A DNA stretch of 64,000 bases. Origin: Pseudothioclava sp033100795 (GTDB lineage: Bacteria; Pseudomonadota; Alphaproteobacteria; Rhodobacterales; Rhodobacteraceae). The translations under genes and the position numbers were made by a program. Below are positions 8,708 through 17,321 of this stretch, in pieces. Each line of letters starts with the position of its first letter. Within the stretch, counting starts at the first letter, position 1. Below the pieces are notes generated by a model. That model saw only the letters and a program-made list of their open reading frames with translations, made no database searches and had not been told where the DNA came from. The stretch is taken from NCBI RefSeq assembly GCF_033100795.1, contig NZ_JAWLVI010000003.1, forward strand, positions 310,001 to 374,000, written 5' to 3'.

Positions 8708-9262
8708 ATGTTCTATAAGGACGAACGGCTCGCGCTGTTCATTGATGGATCGAACCTTTACGCTGCGGCCAAGTCCCTTGGGTTCGACATTGATTACAAG
8801 CTGCTGCGTCAGGAATTCGAGCGCCGCGGCAAGCTGGTGCGCGCTTTCTATTACACCGCCCTTCTGGAAAACGAAGAATATTCACCGATCCGCCCGCTGG
8901 TCGACTGGCTGAACTACAACGGCTACGCGATGGTGACAAAGCCCGCGAAGGAATACACGGATTCCATGGGCCGCCGCAAGGTCAAGGGCAACATGGACAT
9001 CGAGCTTGCCGTCGACGCAATGGAGCTTGCGCCGCGCCTTGACCATGCGGTGCTGTTCTCGGGCGATGGTGACTTCCGTCCGCTGATCGAAAGCCTGCAA
9101 CGCCAGGGCGTGCGCGTGTCGGTGGTTTCGACCATCCGGTCGCAGCCGCCGATGATCGCGGACGAGCTGCGCCGTCAGGCCGACAATTTCATCGAGCTGG
9201 ATGCGCTCCGCGATGTAATCGGGCGCCCGCCACGCGAACCGCGCGAAGGCGAGGAATACTAA
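8708..9262 (+). CDS. NYN domain protein, LabA/DUF88 type
   Basis: A 184-residue PIN-like nuclease-fold protein. It opens with ALFIDGSNLYAAAKSLGFDID, the acidic first strand of NYN domains, and has the second acidic region KGNMDIELAVDAMELA and the third, LFSGDGDFRPLIESLQRQG, followed by VRVSVVS. These aspartates form the presumed metal site. Proteins of this group include cyanobacterial LabA and the limkain-type NYN nucleases, so RNA cleavage is a reasonable but untested guess. AAGGA precedes the ATG with a seven-base gap. It is monocistronic: own promoter and a strong terminator right after the stop. Its residue composition resembles that of its neighbours. Confidence 0.88.
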   Translation: MFYKDERLALFIDGSNLYAAAKSLGFDIDYKLLRQEFERRGKLVRAFYYTALLENEEYSPIRPLVDWLNYNGYAMVTKPAKEYTDSMGRRKVKGNMDIELAVDAMELAPRLDHAVLFSGDGDFRPLIESLQRQGVRVSVVSTIRSQPPMIADELRRQADNFIELDALRDVIGRPPREPREGEEY

Positions 9263-9270
9263 GACCCTGA

Positions 9271-9299
9271 AAGAGCGCGCGCCCAAAGCGCGCTCTTTT
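9271..9299 (+). terminator. intrinsic terminator after the NYN gene
   Basis: A perfect ten-base stem, AAGAGCGCGC (9271-9280) with GCGCGCTCTT (9288-9297), a loop of seven and TTTT at 9296-9299, starting eight bases after the stop codon. Confidence 0.88.
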
Positions 9300-9330
9300 C
9301 TCTTTGCGCTATGCCGCATAGACAGGCGCC

Positions 9331-9777
9331 ATGTTCGAAGCGCTCACCCTTTTTGGCCTGTTTCTGTCGGCGCTGCTGGCGGCGACACCGATCCCGTTTC
9401 AATCCGAGGTCGTCTTTGTCGCTCTGCAAACCACGGGCGATGCCCCCATTTGGCAGCTTGTTCTGGTGGCGGGCATCGGCAACACCATCGGCGCCGCGAT
9501 TACATATGTGATCGGCTTCGGCATCACCCGCTGGCGCGACCGCAAATGGTTCCCCGCGACCGAGGCCCAGATGTCGCGTGCAGAACGCTGGTTCGGCAAA
9601 TGGGGACCGCTGGCCCTTCTGGTCAGCTGGGCACCGGGCGGCGATGTGATCTGCCTTGTTGCGGGCGTCTTGCGCCAAAGACTGGTGGTTTTCCTGCCGC
9701 TTGTCTTTCTGGCCAAGACCGGACGCTATGCGGTGCTTGCGTGGCTTACCGCCCGTGCAATCGCGCTTGCGGGGTAA
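9331..9777 (+). CDS. YqaA/VTT-family small membrane protein
   Basis: A 148-residue inner-membrane protein of the DedA/VTT superfamily, YqaA branch. Hydrophobic segments lie near residues 5-25 (LFLSALLAATPIPFQSEVVF), 35-55 (LVLVAGIGNTIGAAITYVIGFG) and 95-140. The WFGKWGPLALLVSWAPGGDVICLVAGVLR stretch has the proline/glycine-rich re-entrant loop typical of the fold. DedA-type proteins are involved in lipid flipping or membrane homeostasis; no specific substrate can be assigned. The start at 9331 has only a short AGG four bases upstream. It precedes ispH by 62 bp on the same strand and may share its transcript. Confidence 0.82.
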   Translation: MFEALTLFGLFLSALLAATPIPFQSEVVFVALQTTGDAPIWQLVLVAGIGNTIGAAITYVIGFGITRWRDRKWFPATEAQMSRAERWFGKWGPLALLVSWAPGGDVICLVAGVLRQRLVVFLPLVFLAKTGRYAVLAWLTARAIALAG

Positions 9778-9839
9778 CTCGCACTGGACGCCAGCCGCCC
9801 CGCAGACTAGGTCTGAAACCGGATAAAGGAGCGGCACCC

Positions 9840-10790
9840 ATGAAACCATCTCTCACTCTCTATCTGGCGGCCCCGCGCGGGTTTTGCGCGGGCGTTGATC
9901 GGGCGATCAAGATCGTCGAAATGGCGATCGAGAAATGGGGGGCGCCAGTCTATGTTCGCCACGAGATTGTTCATAACAAATTCGTCGTCGACAGCCTGCG
10001 TGACAAAGGCGCCGTCTTTGTCGAGGAACTGGACGAATGCCCTGATGACCGCCCGGTTATCTTTTCTGCCCACGGCGTTCCGAAATCCGTCCCCGCCGAG
10101 GCGCGCCGCCGCGAGATGATCTATGTCGACGCGACCTGTCCGCTGGTCAGCAAGGTCCACAACGAGGCCGAGCGGCACTTCGGGCAGGGGCTCCAGATGG
10201 TGATGATCGGCCACGAAGGCCACCCCGAGGTTCTGGGCACGATGGGGCAGCTCCCCGATGGCGAAGTCCTGCTGGTCGAGACCGTTTCCGATGTGGCCAA
10301 GCTCCAGCCACGAGACCCCGCGCGCCTTGCCTTCATCACCCAGACCACGCTTTCGGTCGATGATACCGCAGGTATCGTCGAGGCGCTGCAAGCCCGCTTC
10401 CCGCAGATCGTCGGCCCCGCGAAAGAGGACATCTGTTACGCCACCACCAACCGTCAGGCCGCCGTCAAGGCGGTTGCGCCCTCGATCGACGCACTTCTGG
10501 TGATCGGCGCGCCGAACTCGTCGAACTCCAAGCGGCTGGTCGAGGTCGGCAGCGCGAACGGTTGCGCCTATAGCCAGCTTGTGCAGCGCGCCTCCGACAT
10601 CGACTGGCGCGCGCTGGAGGGGATCAAGGCGGCCGGCATTACCGCCGGCGCTTCGGCACCCGAACTGTTGGTGAACGAGGTAATCGACGCTTTCCGCGCG
10701 CATTACGATGTGACCGTTGAACTGGTCGAAACCGCCCGCGAAGACATCGAGTTCAAAGTGCCGCGCGTCCTGCGCGAAGCGGCTGTGTAA
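9840..10790 (+). CDS. ispH: 4-hydroxy-3-methylbut-2-enyl diphosphate reductase
   Basis: IspH, an iron-sulfur enzyme, performs the last step of the MEP pathway, giving IPP and DMAPP. The 316-residue product has the three conserved cluster cysteines in APRGFCAGVDRA (near residue 15), DATCPLVSKVH (near 99) and KEDICYATTNRQ (near 197). FSAHGVP, FITQTTLSVDDT and GAPNSSNSKRL supply the active-site residues. A longer open frame upstream is ignored because ATG 9840 is preceded by AAAGGAGCGGCACCC, an excellent ribosome-binding site, and starts at the family's usual N-terminus. It is followed nine bases later by a GST gene. Confidence 0.97.
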   Translation: MKPSLTLYLAAPRGFCAGVDRAIKIVEMAIEKWGAPVYVRHEIVHNKFVVDSLRDKGAVFVEELDECPDDRPVIFSAHGVPKSVPAEARRREMIYVDATCPLVSKVHNEAERHFGQGLQMVMIGHEGHPEVLGTMGQLPDGEVLLVETVSDVAKLQPRDPARLAFITQTTLSVDDTAGIVEALQARFPQIVGPAKEDICYATTNRQAAVKAVAPSIDALLVIGAPNSSNSKRLVEVGSANGCAYSQLVQRASDIDWRALEGIKAAGITAGASAPELLVNEVIDAFRAHYDVTVELVETAREDIEFKVPRVLREAAV

Positions 10791-10799
10791 GGGGTAGAG

Positions 10800-11405
10800 A
10801 TGAAGCTTTATAACATGCCCTCGTCGGGTAACAGCTATAAGGTCCGCCTGCTGCTGGCGTTCCTGGAGCAAAACTATGAGCGCGTCGACGTTGAATATCT
10901 GACCGACGCGCTGGATCAGGCCAAGGCATCGGGCGCGCTGCCCTTCGGCAAGGCTCCTGTGCTGCATCTGGATGATGGCCGTGTGCTGCCTGAATCGAAC
11001 GCCATTCTGAATTTCCTCGGGCAAGGGACGCGCTTCATCCCCGCCGATCCGTTTGTCCGCGCGCAGATGCTGTCGTGGATGTTCTGGGAGCAGAACCAGC
11101 ATGAAGGCGTCATCGCCGTGCGCGCGGCGCTGCGCAACTACCCCCACCGCGCGGCGCAAGCCACCCCCGAACGGATGGCTGATCTGCTGGTCTCGGGCAA
11201 CGCCCTGCTGAAGATCATGGACGATCACCTCGCGCGCCACGATTGGCTGGCAGGCGACGCGATCAGCCTCGCTGACATCTGCCTTTATGCCTACACGCAC
11301 ACCGCCGAGTCGCGCGGCGGATACGATCTGGCCCCCTTCCCCGCGCTCCGCGGCTGGCTCGCGCGTATCGCCACCTTGCCCGGCTATATTGGCCTTGATG
11401 ACTGA
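10800..11405 (+). CDS. glutathione S-transferase family protein
   Basis: A 201-residue cytoplasmic protein with an N-terminal thioredoxin-like GST domain (residues 1-78: MPSSGNSYKVRLLLAFL, then GKAPVLHLDDGRVLPESNAIL with the glutathione-binding ES pair) and an all-helical C-terminal domain ending DAISLADICLYAYTHTAESRGG. The ILxFL and SLADI motifs are conserved in the superfamily. Substrate unknown. It follows ispH by nine bases and is probably co-transcribed with it. Confidence 0.9.
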   Translation: MKLYNMPSSGNSYKVRLLLAFLEQNYERVDVEYLTDALDQAKASGALPFGKAPVLHLDDGRVLPESNAILNFLGQGTRFIPADPFVRAQMLSWMFWEQNQHEGVIAVRAALRNYPHRAAQATPERMADLLVSGNALLKIMDDHLARHDWLAGDAISLADICLYAYTHTAESRGGYDLAPFPALRGWLARIATLPGYIGLDD

Positions 11406-11453
11406 CCATTCAACGGGGCACTCTGGCGCCCCGCCCCCAACCCCGAGGCCCCG

Positions 11454-12056
11454 ATGAGCATCGAATTTCTGCTAACCGCCCTGATCGTCTGCCTCGCACC
11501 GGGGATTGGCGTCGTCTTCACCCTTTCGGTCACATTGGGCCAAGGGTTCAAGGCAGGTGTCTGGGCGGCGCTTGCCTGCTCGATCCCACCGCTTTTGCAT
11601 ATGGGCATCGCGATGGCCGGACTGGCGGCGGTTCTGCATAGCTCTGCCGTGCTGTTCCAGACGATCAAATTCGCAGGCGTCGGCTATTTGCTGTGGATGG
11701 CGTGGGGAACGCTGAAGGACACGGGCGGGTTGCGCATTGCCGCAGCCGAGCCAATGCCGCTTCGCCGCATCTTCCGGCAGGGCATTTTGCTCAACCTGCT
11801 TAATCCGAAACTGCCGATGTTCTTCATGGCCTTCCTGCCGCAGTTCATCGCCCCGACCGACGGTCCCGAAACGATGGTTCTGTTGGGCATTGCCTTCACC
11901 GTCATGACCTTTGTCGTCTTCGTTGGCTACGCAGCCCTTGCAGCAACCGGGCGCCAGCAGGTTCTGTCGCGCCCGCGTGTTGCCGACTGGCTGCGCCGCG
12001 CCTTTGCTGCCTCGTTTGCGCTCTTGGGCCTGAAGCTCGCGATGGAGCGCGCCTGA
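11454..12056 (+). CDS. LysE/RhtB family exporter
   Basis: A 200-residue inner-membrane protein with about six hydrophobic segments and the family landmark ALIVCLAPGIGVVFTLSVTLGQGFKAG near the N-terminus. The second marker, LLNLLNPKLPMFFMAFLPQFI, lies near residue 110. Such proteins export amino acids or related metabolites, driven by the proton gradient; the substrate cannot be told from sequence. Its TGA stop overlaps the rnhA ATG by one base (TGATG), which implies translational coupling. Confidence 0.92.
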   Translation: MSIEFLLTALIVCLAPGIGVVFTLSVTLGQGFKAGVWAALACSIPPLLHMGIAMAGLAAVLHSSAVLFQTIKFAGVGYLLWMAWGTLKDTGGLRIAAAEPMPLRRIFRQGILLNLLNPKLPMFFMAFLPQFIAPTDGPETMVLLGIAFTVMTFVVFVGYAALAATGRQQVLSRPRVADWLRRAFAASFALLGLKLAMERA

Positions 12057-12508
12057 TGGAATTCCTCGCCTGGACCGACGGCGCCTGCTCGGGCAATCCC
12101 GGCCCCGGTGGCTGGGGTGTGCTGATGCGCGCGATGGAGGGAGAAAGCCTCCTGAAAGAGCGCGAACTCAGCGGCGGCGAGGCCGACACGACCAACAACC
12201 GGATGGAGCTTCTGGCAGCGATCAACGCGCTTGAGGTGCTGTCGCGCGACGTGGCAATCACCATCACCACCGATTCCGCATATGTGAAAAACGGGGTCAC
12301 TAGCTGGATTCACGGCTGGAAGCGGAACGGCTGGAAGACCGCCGACAAGAAGCCGGTGAAGAACGTCGATCTCTGGCTGCGCCTCGATGCCGCACAGGCC
12401 CGCCACCGCGTCACATGGGAATGGATCAAGGGTCACGCGGGCCACCCCGAAAACGAACGCGCGGACGAGCTGGCCCGCGCGGGCATGGCGCCGTTCAAAT
12501 CGAAATGA
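12056..12508 (+). CDS. rnhA: ribonuclease HI
   Basis: RNase HI removes the RNA strand of RNA-DNA hybrids (R-loops, primer remnants). The 150-residue protein has the full catalytic set in the usual order: WTDGACSGNPGPGGWG near residue 5, NNRMELLAAINAL near 44, TDSAYVKNGVTSWI near 70, WEWIKGHAGHPENERADELA near 120. Length is typical (about 150). It starts inside the TGATG junction with the LysE gene and ends in an ATGA overlap with the downstream channel gene. Confidence 0.97.
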   Translation: MEFLAWTDGACSGNPGPGGWGVLMRAMEGESLLKERELSGGEADTTNNRMELLAAINALEVLSRDVAITITTDSAYVKNGVTSWIHGWKRNGWKTADKKPVKNVDLWLRLDAAQARHRVTWEWIKGHAGHPENERADELARAGMAPFKSK

Positions 12509-13164
12509 CGGATCTGGCGACAACCTTCGCGGGCCTGCCGATCGGCGCGACGCTCGATTATGCCGCCGTGCTGGTGTTCGCGCTGACCGGTGCGCTTGTC
12601 GCCTCGCGCCAGCAGCTTGATCTGGTCGGCTTTGTCTTTATCGCCATTCTGACGGCCGTGGGCGGGGGCACGCTGCGTGACCTGCTCCTGGGCCGCGATC
12701 CGGTGTTCTGGGTCGGGCGGCCCGAGTATCTGGTCCTGATCACCGCCGCCGCAATACTGGTGTTCTTCACGGCGCACCTTCTGGAAAGCCGATACCGCGC
12801 GCTTTTGTGGCTGGACGCCTGCGCGCTGGCGGTTGCGGTCCCGGCTGGCGTGGCGGTTACGCTGAACCTTGGGCATGGCCCCGTGATCGTCCTGATGATG
12901 GGCGTCGTGACCGGCACCTTCGGCGGGCTGATGCGCGATGTGGTGTGCAACGAGGTGCCCCTGATGCTTAAACAAGGCGAGCTTTACCTGAGCTGCGCCT
13001 TTGCCGGCGCTGCGACCGCACTTGGTCTGATGGCACTTGGCATAACGGGGCTGCCTGCGCTGGTCGCCTGTGGCGCCGTTACCTTCGCGCTGCGGGCCGG
13101 ATCGCTGCGCTTCGGCTGGCGCCTGCCGGTCTACAAAGCCCGCCCGCCCCGCACCCGCGGCTAG
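12505..13164 (+). CDS. TRIC-type cation channel family protein (YicG/UPF0126)
   Basis: A 219-residue inner-membrane protein composed of two repeated halves of about three helices each, as in the bacterial TRIC family. The landmarks are AVLVFALTGALVASRQQLDLVGF, AVGGGTLRDLLLGRDPVFW in the first half and GTFGGLMRDVVCNEVPLML in the second, each with the conserved glycine-rich kink and RD pair. Homologues form potassium-permeable trimeric channels. ATG 12505 overlaps the rnhA stop (ATGA); a longer upstream frame has no support. Confidence 0.9.
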   Translation: MTDLATTFAGLPIGATLDYAAVLVFALTGALVASRQQLDLVGFVFIAILTAVGGGTLRDLLLGRDPVFWVGRPEYLVLITAAAILVFFTAHLLESRYRALLWLDACALAVAVPAGVAVTLNLGHGPVIVLMMGVVTGTFGGLMRDVVCNEVPLMLKQGELYLSCAFAGAATALGLMALGITGLPALVACGAVTFALRAGSLRFGWRLPVYKARPPRTRG

Positions 13165-13214
13165 GAACGGAACGCTTATCGTCGCGTCAAAACGGCCGAA
13201 TTTCACCGATATAT

Positions 13215-13308
13215 TGTGGATAACCGATCAAAACCCGCGAAATCGTGGGGTTCGGCGTTGACTCAATGCCGCCCCCTGCGGACACTCTGTCGTTAATTTG
13301 ACAGAATC
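13215..13308 (+). promoter_or_regulatory. smc upstream region: DnaA-box match, promoter and GANTC sites
   Basis: This stretch of the 158-bp gap before smc holds a perfect DnaA nonamer (TTATCCACA on the minus strand, 13215-13223), TTGACT (13258-13263) with a 17-base spacer and GACACT (13281-13286) as a possible promoter, and two GANTC sites (13260-13264, 13304-13308) of the kind methylated by CcrM in alphaproteobacteria. One GANTC overlaps the -35. The motifs are seen directly; their use is inference. Confidence 0.4.
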
Positions 13309-13322
13309 GGAAAGACCCGCCT

Positions 13323-16300
13323 TTGCGCTTTACCCGCCTTCGCCTCAACGGTTTCAAAAGCTTCGTCGACCCGACGGACCTTGTGATCCATGACGGGCTG
13401 ACGGGGGTCGTCGGCCCGAACGGCTGCGGCAAGTCCAATCTGCTGGAGGCGCTCCGCTGGGTGATGGGCGAGAACCGCCCCTCGGCCATGCGCGGCGGCG
13501 GGATGGAGGACGTGATCTTTGCGGGTGCCGCCACGCGCCCCGCCCGCAACTTCGCCGAAGTATCGCTCCAGATCGACAACACCGAGCGCCTTGCGCCCTC
13601 GGGGTTCAACGACAGCGACGGGCTTGAGATCGTGCGCCGGATCACCCGCGACGCCGGGTCCGCCTATAAGGTCAACACCAAGGACGTGCGCGCCCGCGAT
13701 GTGCAAATGCTGTTCGCCGATGCCTCGACCGGTGCGCATAGCCCTGCGCTGGTGCGTCAGGGACAGATCTCGGAACTGATTAACGCCAAACCGAAATCGC
13801 GCCGCCGGATTCTGGAAGAGGCCGCGGGGATTTCGGGCCTTTACCAGCGTCGCCACGAGGCGGAGCTGAAACTCAAAGGGGCCGAGCAGAACCTCTTGCG
13901 CGTTGATGACGTGATCGAACAGCTTGCCAGCCAGTTGGCGTCGCTTGCCCGTCAGGCGCGTCAGGCCGCGCGCTATCGCACCATCGGCGAAGACCTGCGG
14001 CGCGCCGAGGGGATGCTTCTGTATCGCCGCTGGCGCGAGGCTCGTCAGGCCCGCGATGAGGCCCACGCTGCCCATGCTGACCAAATCCGCGCCACCGCGC
14101 AGGCCGAGCTTGCCGCGCGTGAGGCTGCTAAAATCCGTGCCGAACGCGATGACGCCTTGCCCCCTCTGCGCGAGGAAGAGGCTATTGCAGGTGCCATTCT
14201 ACAGCGCCTTTCCGTGCAGCGCGACGCCCTGACCGAACAGGAACAAATCGCCCAGACCCGCATCGGCACACTGCGCAACCGGATCGAACAACTGACCCGC
14301 GACATCGAGCGTGAGGCGGGCCTTAACCGCGACGCGGGCGAGACGATCGAGCGGCTTGAATGGGAGCTGGCGCAAATCCAGAAGGCGTCAGAGGGGCATG
14401 ATGATCGCCTCGCCGCCGCTAGCGCCGAGGCGCAGGACGCCGCGACAATCCTGTCGGCCCGCGAGACCCAGCTTTCGCAAGAGACCGAAGACGTCGCCCG
14501 ACTGGCCGCACGCCACCAGTCCGCGCAACGCCTGCTTGCTGACAACCGCGCCACGGCAGAAAAATCCGAAGCCGCCGCCGCGCAGGCGAAAGAGGCCGCA
14601 ACTGCCGCGACCGAAGCTCTGGCCCGCGCCGCTGACGATTTCGCCACCGCCGAAGACGCCCAGTCCGAAGCCGAAGCCGCGGCAGAGGCTGCCGAGACCA
14701 GCCTGATCGCCGCCGATAATGCCCGCGCCGAAGTTCAGGCCCGCGAGACCGCTGCCCGTGCCGCCCGGTCCGAGGCCGAAGGCGAGGCAGGCGCCCTGCG
14801 CGCCGAGGTTACGGCTCTTGCCCGTCTGGTCGAACGCGAAGCTGCCACCGGCACGCAACTGGTCGACCGCGTGCGCGTCGACAAAGGCTTCGAAGCGGCC
14901 CTTGGCGCGGCCCTTGCCGACGATCTGCGCGCGCCCGAGATTGAGGGGGATGCCGCGACCGGCTGGACCTCCCTGCCCGACTATGATGCAGCGCAAACGC
15001 TCCCCGAGGGCGCGGCGCCTTTGTCCGATCAGGTGCAGGTTCCCGACGTGCTGCGCCGCCGGATTTCCCAGATCGGGCTGGTCTCGGATTACGATGACGG
15101 CTGCCGCCTTCAGCACCTTCTGAAGCCCGGCCAGCGCCTTGTCTCGATGGAGGGCGATCTGTGGCGATGGGACGGCTTCCGCGCTGGCGCCGAGGACGCA
15201 CCGACCGCCGCCGCACTTCGCCTGCAACAGCTTAACCGCCTTGTCGAACTCAAGCGCGACCTGGAGGAAGCCGAGGCGCAGGCCGCAGGCGCGAAACAGG
15301 CACACGAGGCGCTCAGCATCGCGCTGCGCAATGCGACCGAAGACGACCGCTCTGCCCGCGAGGCCCGCCGCACCGCCGACCAGCGCCTGGCCGAAGCGGG
15401 CCGTGCGCTCAGCCGTGCCGAGAGCGACAAGTCTATCGCAGGCTCCAAGCTGGAATCCGCGCGACTGGCCGTGAACCGCCACGAGGAAGAGGCGATGTCG
15501 GCGCGCAAGGCGCTGTTAGAGGCCGAGCGCGCTCAGGAGGCTTTGCCAGACCTGCAATCCGCCCGCGAAGAGGCGGATGCGGTCAAGATCACCGTCGAGG
15601 CAGCGCGCGTCACGATGATGACCAAGCGCTCGCATCACGACGAGATCCGCCGCGAGGGCGAGGCACGCACCAAGCGCCGGCAAGAAATCACCAAAGAGGT
15701 TTCGGGCTGGAAACACCGCCTTGAAACAGCCGAGCGGCGGTCTGCGGAACTGATCGAGCGCAAGGATGAGACCGAAGAGGAACTGATCGAAGCGATGGCG
15801 CGGCCCGAAGAGCTGGCCGAACAGCGCGAGCAGCTTTCCGAGCAGATCGACACCGCCGAGACGCGCCGCTCCGAGGCCAGCGACAAGCTGGCTGCCGCCG
15901 AAACCGCGCTGCGCGAAGCCCAGATCACCGAGCGCGAGGCCGAGCGCACGGCAGGCGAGGTGCGCGAGGCCCGCGCCCGCGCCGAGGCCCGCCTTGAAGC
16001 CGCGCGCGAGACGATGCAAACCGCGACCGACCGCATCCTCGAAGAGACCGAGCAGACGCCGGACAAGCTACTGGAAACGCTTGGCGCAGACCCGGAAACG
16101 ATGCCGCCTTCGGACGAATTGGACATCGAGGTGAACCGCCTCAAACGCCAGCGCGAGGCCTTGGGGGCAGTCAACCTGCGCGCCGAGGAAGATGCGAAGG
16201 AAGTGCAGGAAGAGCACGACCTTCTGGTTAAGGAAAAGGCCGATCTTGAAGAAGCGATCCGCAAGCTGCGCGCGGGAATTTCTGGCCTGAACCGCGAGGG

Positions 16301-16781
16301 GCGCGAGCGCCTGCTGACCGCCTTTGAGCAGGTGAACGAGAACTTCCGCACGCTGTTTACCCACCTGTTCGGCGGCGGCTCGGCCAGCTTGCAACTGGTT
16401 GAAAGCGACGACCCGCTGGAAGCCGGCCTTGAGATCATGTGCCAGCCGCCGGGCAAGAAACTCTCGACCCTGTCGCTTTTGTCGGGGGGCGAGCAAACGC
16501 TGACCGCGATGGCGCTAATCTTCGCGGTGTTCATGGCCAACCCCGCGCCGATCTGCGTGCTCGACGAGGTGGACGCGCCGCTTGATGATGCCAACGTTAC
16601 CCGCTTCTGCGACCTCTTGGACGAGATGACACGGCGCACCGAAACGCGCTTTTTGATCATCACGCACCACGCGGTCACCATGTCGCGCATGGACCGTTTG
16701 TTCGGCGTCACCATGCAGGAACAAGGCGTCAGCCAGCTTGTCTCGGTCGACCTGAAGAAAGCCGAACAACTCGTCGCCTGA
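13323..16781 (+). CDS. smc: chromosome segregation ATPase SMC
   Basis: SMC condenses and helps segregate the chromosome with ScpA and ScpB. The 1152-residue protein has Walker A (VVGPNGCGKSNLLEALRW) near residue 28, two long coiled-coil arms rich in Glu, Arg and Ala, and a globular hinge at roughly residues 500-630 (KGFEAALGAALADDLRAP ... ISQIGLVSDYDDG). The C-terminal head has the ABC signature LSLLSGGEQTLTAMA and Walker B PICVLDEVDAPLDDANV. Translation apparently begins at TTG (13323): the frame starts exactly at the conserved RFTRLRLNGFKSF and has GGAAAG about nine bases before it; no in-frame ATG fits. It has its own upstream region and no close operon partner. Confidence 0.96.
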   Translation: MRFTRLRLNGFKSFVDPTDLVIHDGLTGVVGPNGCGKSNLLEALRWVMGENRPSAMRGGGMEDVIFAGAATRPARNFAEVSLQIDNTERLAPSGFNDSDGLEIVRRITRDAGSAYKVNTKDVRARDVQMLFADASTGAHSPALVRQGQISELINAKPKSRRRILEEAAGISGLYQRRHEAELKLKGAEQNLLRVDDVIEQLASQLASLARQARQAARYRTIGEDLRRAEGMLLYRRWREARQARDEAHAAHADQIRATAQAELAAREAAKIRAERDDALPPLREEEAIAGAILQRLSVQRDALTEQEQIAQTRIGTLRNRIEQLTRDIEREAGLNRDAGETIERLEWELAQIQKASEGHDDRLAAASAEAQDAATILSARETQLSQETEDVARLAARHQSAQRLLADNRATAEKSEAAAAQAKEAATAATEALARAADDFATAEDAQSEAEAAAEAAETSLIAADNARAEVQARETAARAARSEAEGEAGALRAEVTALARLVEREAATGTQLVDRVRVDKGFEAALGAALADDLRAPEIEGDAATGWTSLPDYDAAQTLPEGAAPLSDQVQVPDVLRRRISQIGLVSDYDDGCRLQHLLKPGQRLVSMEGDLWRWDGFRAGAEDAPTAAALRLQQLNRLVELKRDLEEAEAQAAGAKQAHEALSIALRNATEDDRSAREARRTADQRLAEAGRALSRAESDKSIAGSKLESARLAVNRHEEEAMSARKALLEAERAQEALPDLQSAREEADAVKITVEAARVTMMTKRSHHDEIRREGEARTKRRQEITKEVSGWKHRLETAERRSAELIERKDETEEELIEAMARPEELAEQREQLSEQIDTAETRRSEASDKLAAAETALREAQITEREAERTAGEVREARARAEARLEAARETMQTATDRILEETEQTPDKLLETLGADPETMPPSDELDIEVNRLKRQREALGAVNLRAEEDAKEVQEEHDLLVKEKADLEEAIRKLRAGISGLNREGRERLLTAFEQVNENFRTLFTHLFGGGSASLQLVESDDPLEAGLEIMCQPPGKKLSTLSLLSGGEQTLTAMALIFAVFMANPAPICVLDEVDAPLDDANVTRFCDLLDEMTRRTETRFLIITHHAVTMSRMDRLFGVTMQEQGVSQLVSVDLKKAEQLVA

Positions 16782-16862
16782 TCTGGCCTTCGGGTCGCAA
16801 TTGCGCTTGCAGCGCGCGCGCACCCCGCCTAGCCTCCGGCCAACAGAATGAACGGAGCCCCC

Positions 16863-17321
16863 ATGTCCAAAATCGAAGCCCGCCTTGCCGAACTCGGCAT
16901 CGACCTGCCCGCAGCCCCCGCGCCTGCCGCCAACTATGTACCCTTCGTGCAAAGCGGCAACCTGATCTTTGTCTCGGGCCAGATCTCCAACGCTGGCGGC
17001 GAGTTGATCAAGGGCAAACTTGGCGCGGAGATGAGCGTCGAAGAGGGTGCCGCAGCCGCGCGCACCTGTGGGCTTGCGCTGATCTCGCAGGCGCGCGCCG
17101 CGGCGGGTGAACTGGACCGCATCAAGCGCGTCGTCAAGCTGACAGGCTTTGTCAATTCGACCGCCGATTTCACCGACCAACCCAAGGTCGTCAACGGCTG
17201 CTCGGACCTTATGGTCGAGGTGTTTGGCGACGCAGGCCGTCACGCCCGTTCCGCCGTCTCCGCTGCCAGCCTGCCGCTTGGCGTCGCGGTCGAGATCGAA
17301 GCGATTTTCGAGGTCGAATGA
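16863..17321 (+). CDS. RidA (YjgF/YER057c/UK114) family protein
   Basis: A 152-residue protein of the RidA superfamily, whose best-known members hydrolyse reactive enamine/imine intermediates of PLP enzymes. Family hallmarks are FVQSGNLIFVSGQISNAGGELIKGKLG, GLALISQARAAAGELDRIKRVVKLTGFVNSTADFTDQPKVVNG and the C-terminal RSAVSAASLPLGVAVEIEAIFEV. It is the longer alphaproteobacterial variety with an N-terminal SKIEARLAELGIDLP extension. The ATG at 16863 has GGAG eight bases upstream. The stop overlaps the following phosphodiesterase start. Confidence 0.93.
   Translation: MSKIEARLAELGIDLPAAPAPAANYVPFVQSGNLIFVSGQISNAGGELIKGKLGAEMSVEEGAAAARTCGLALISQARAAAGELDRIKRVVKLTGFVNSTADFTDQPKVVNGCSDLMVEVFGDAGRHARSAVSAASLPLGVAVEIEAIFEVE

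Noticed and set aside
14388..15482. A 364-codon open frame on the minus strand within smc
   Set aside because: It is antisense to the SMC coiled coil, shows only Gly/Ala/Arg-rich composition and no motif, and reflects high third-position G+C.
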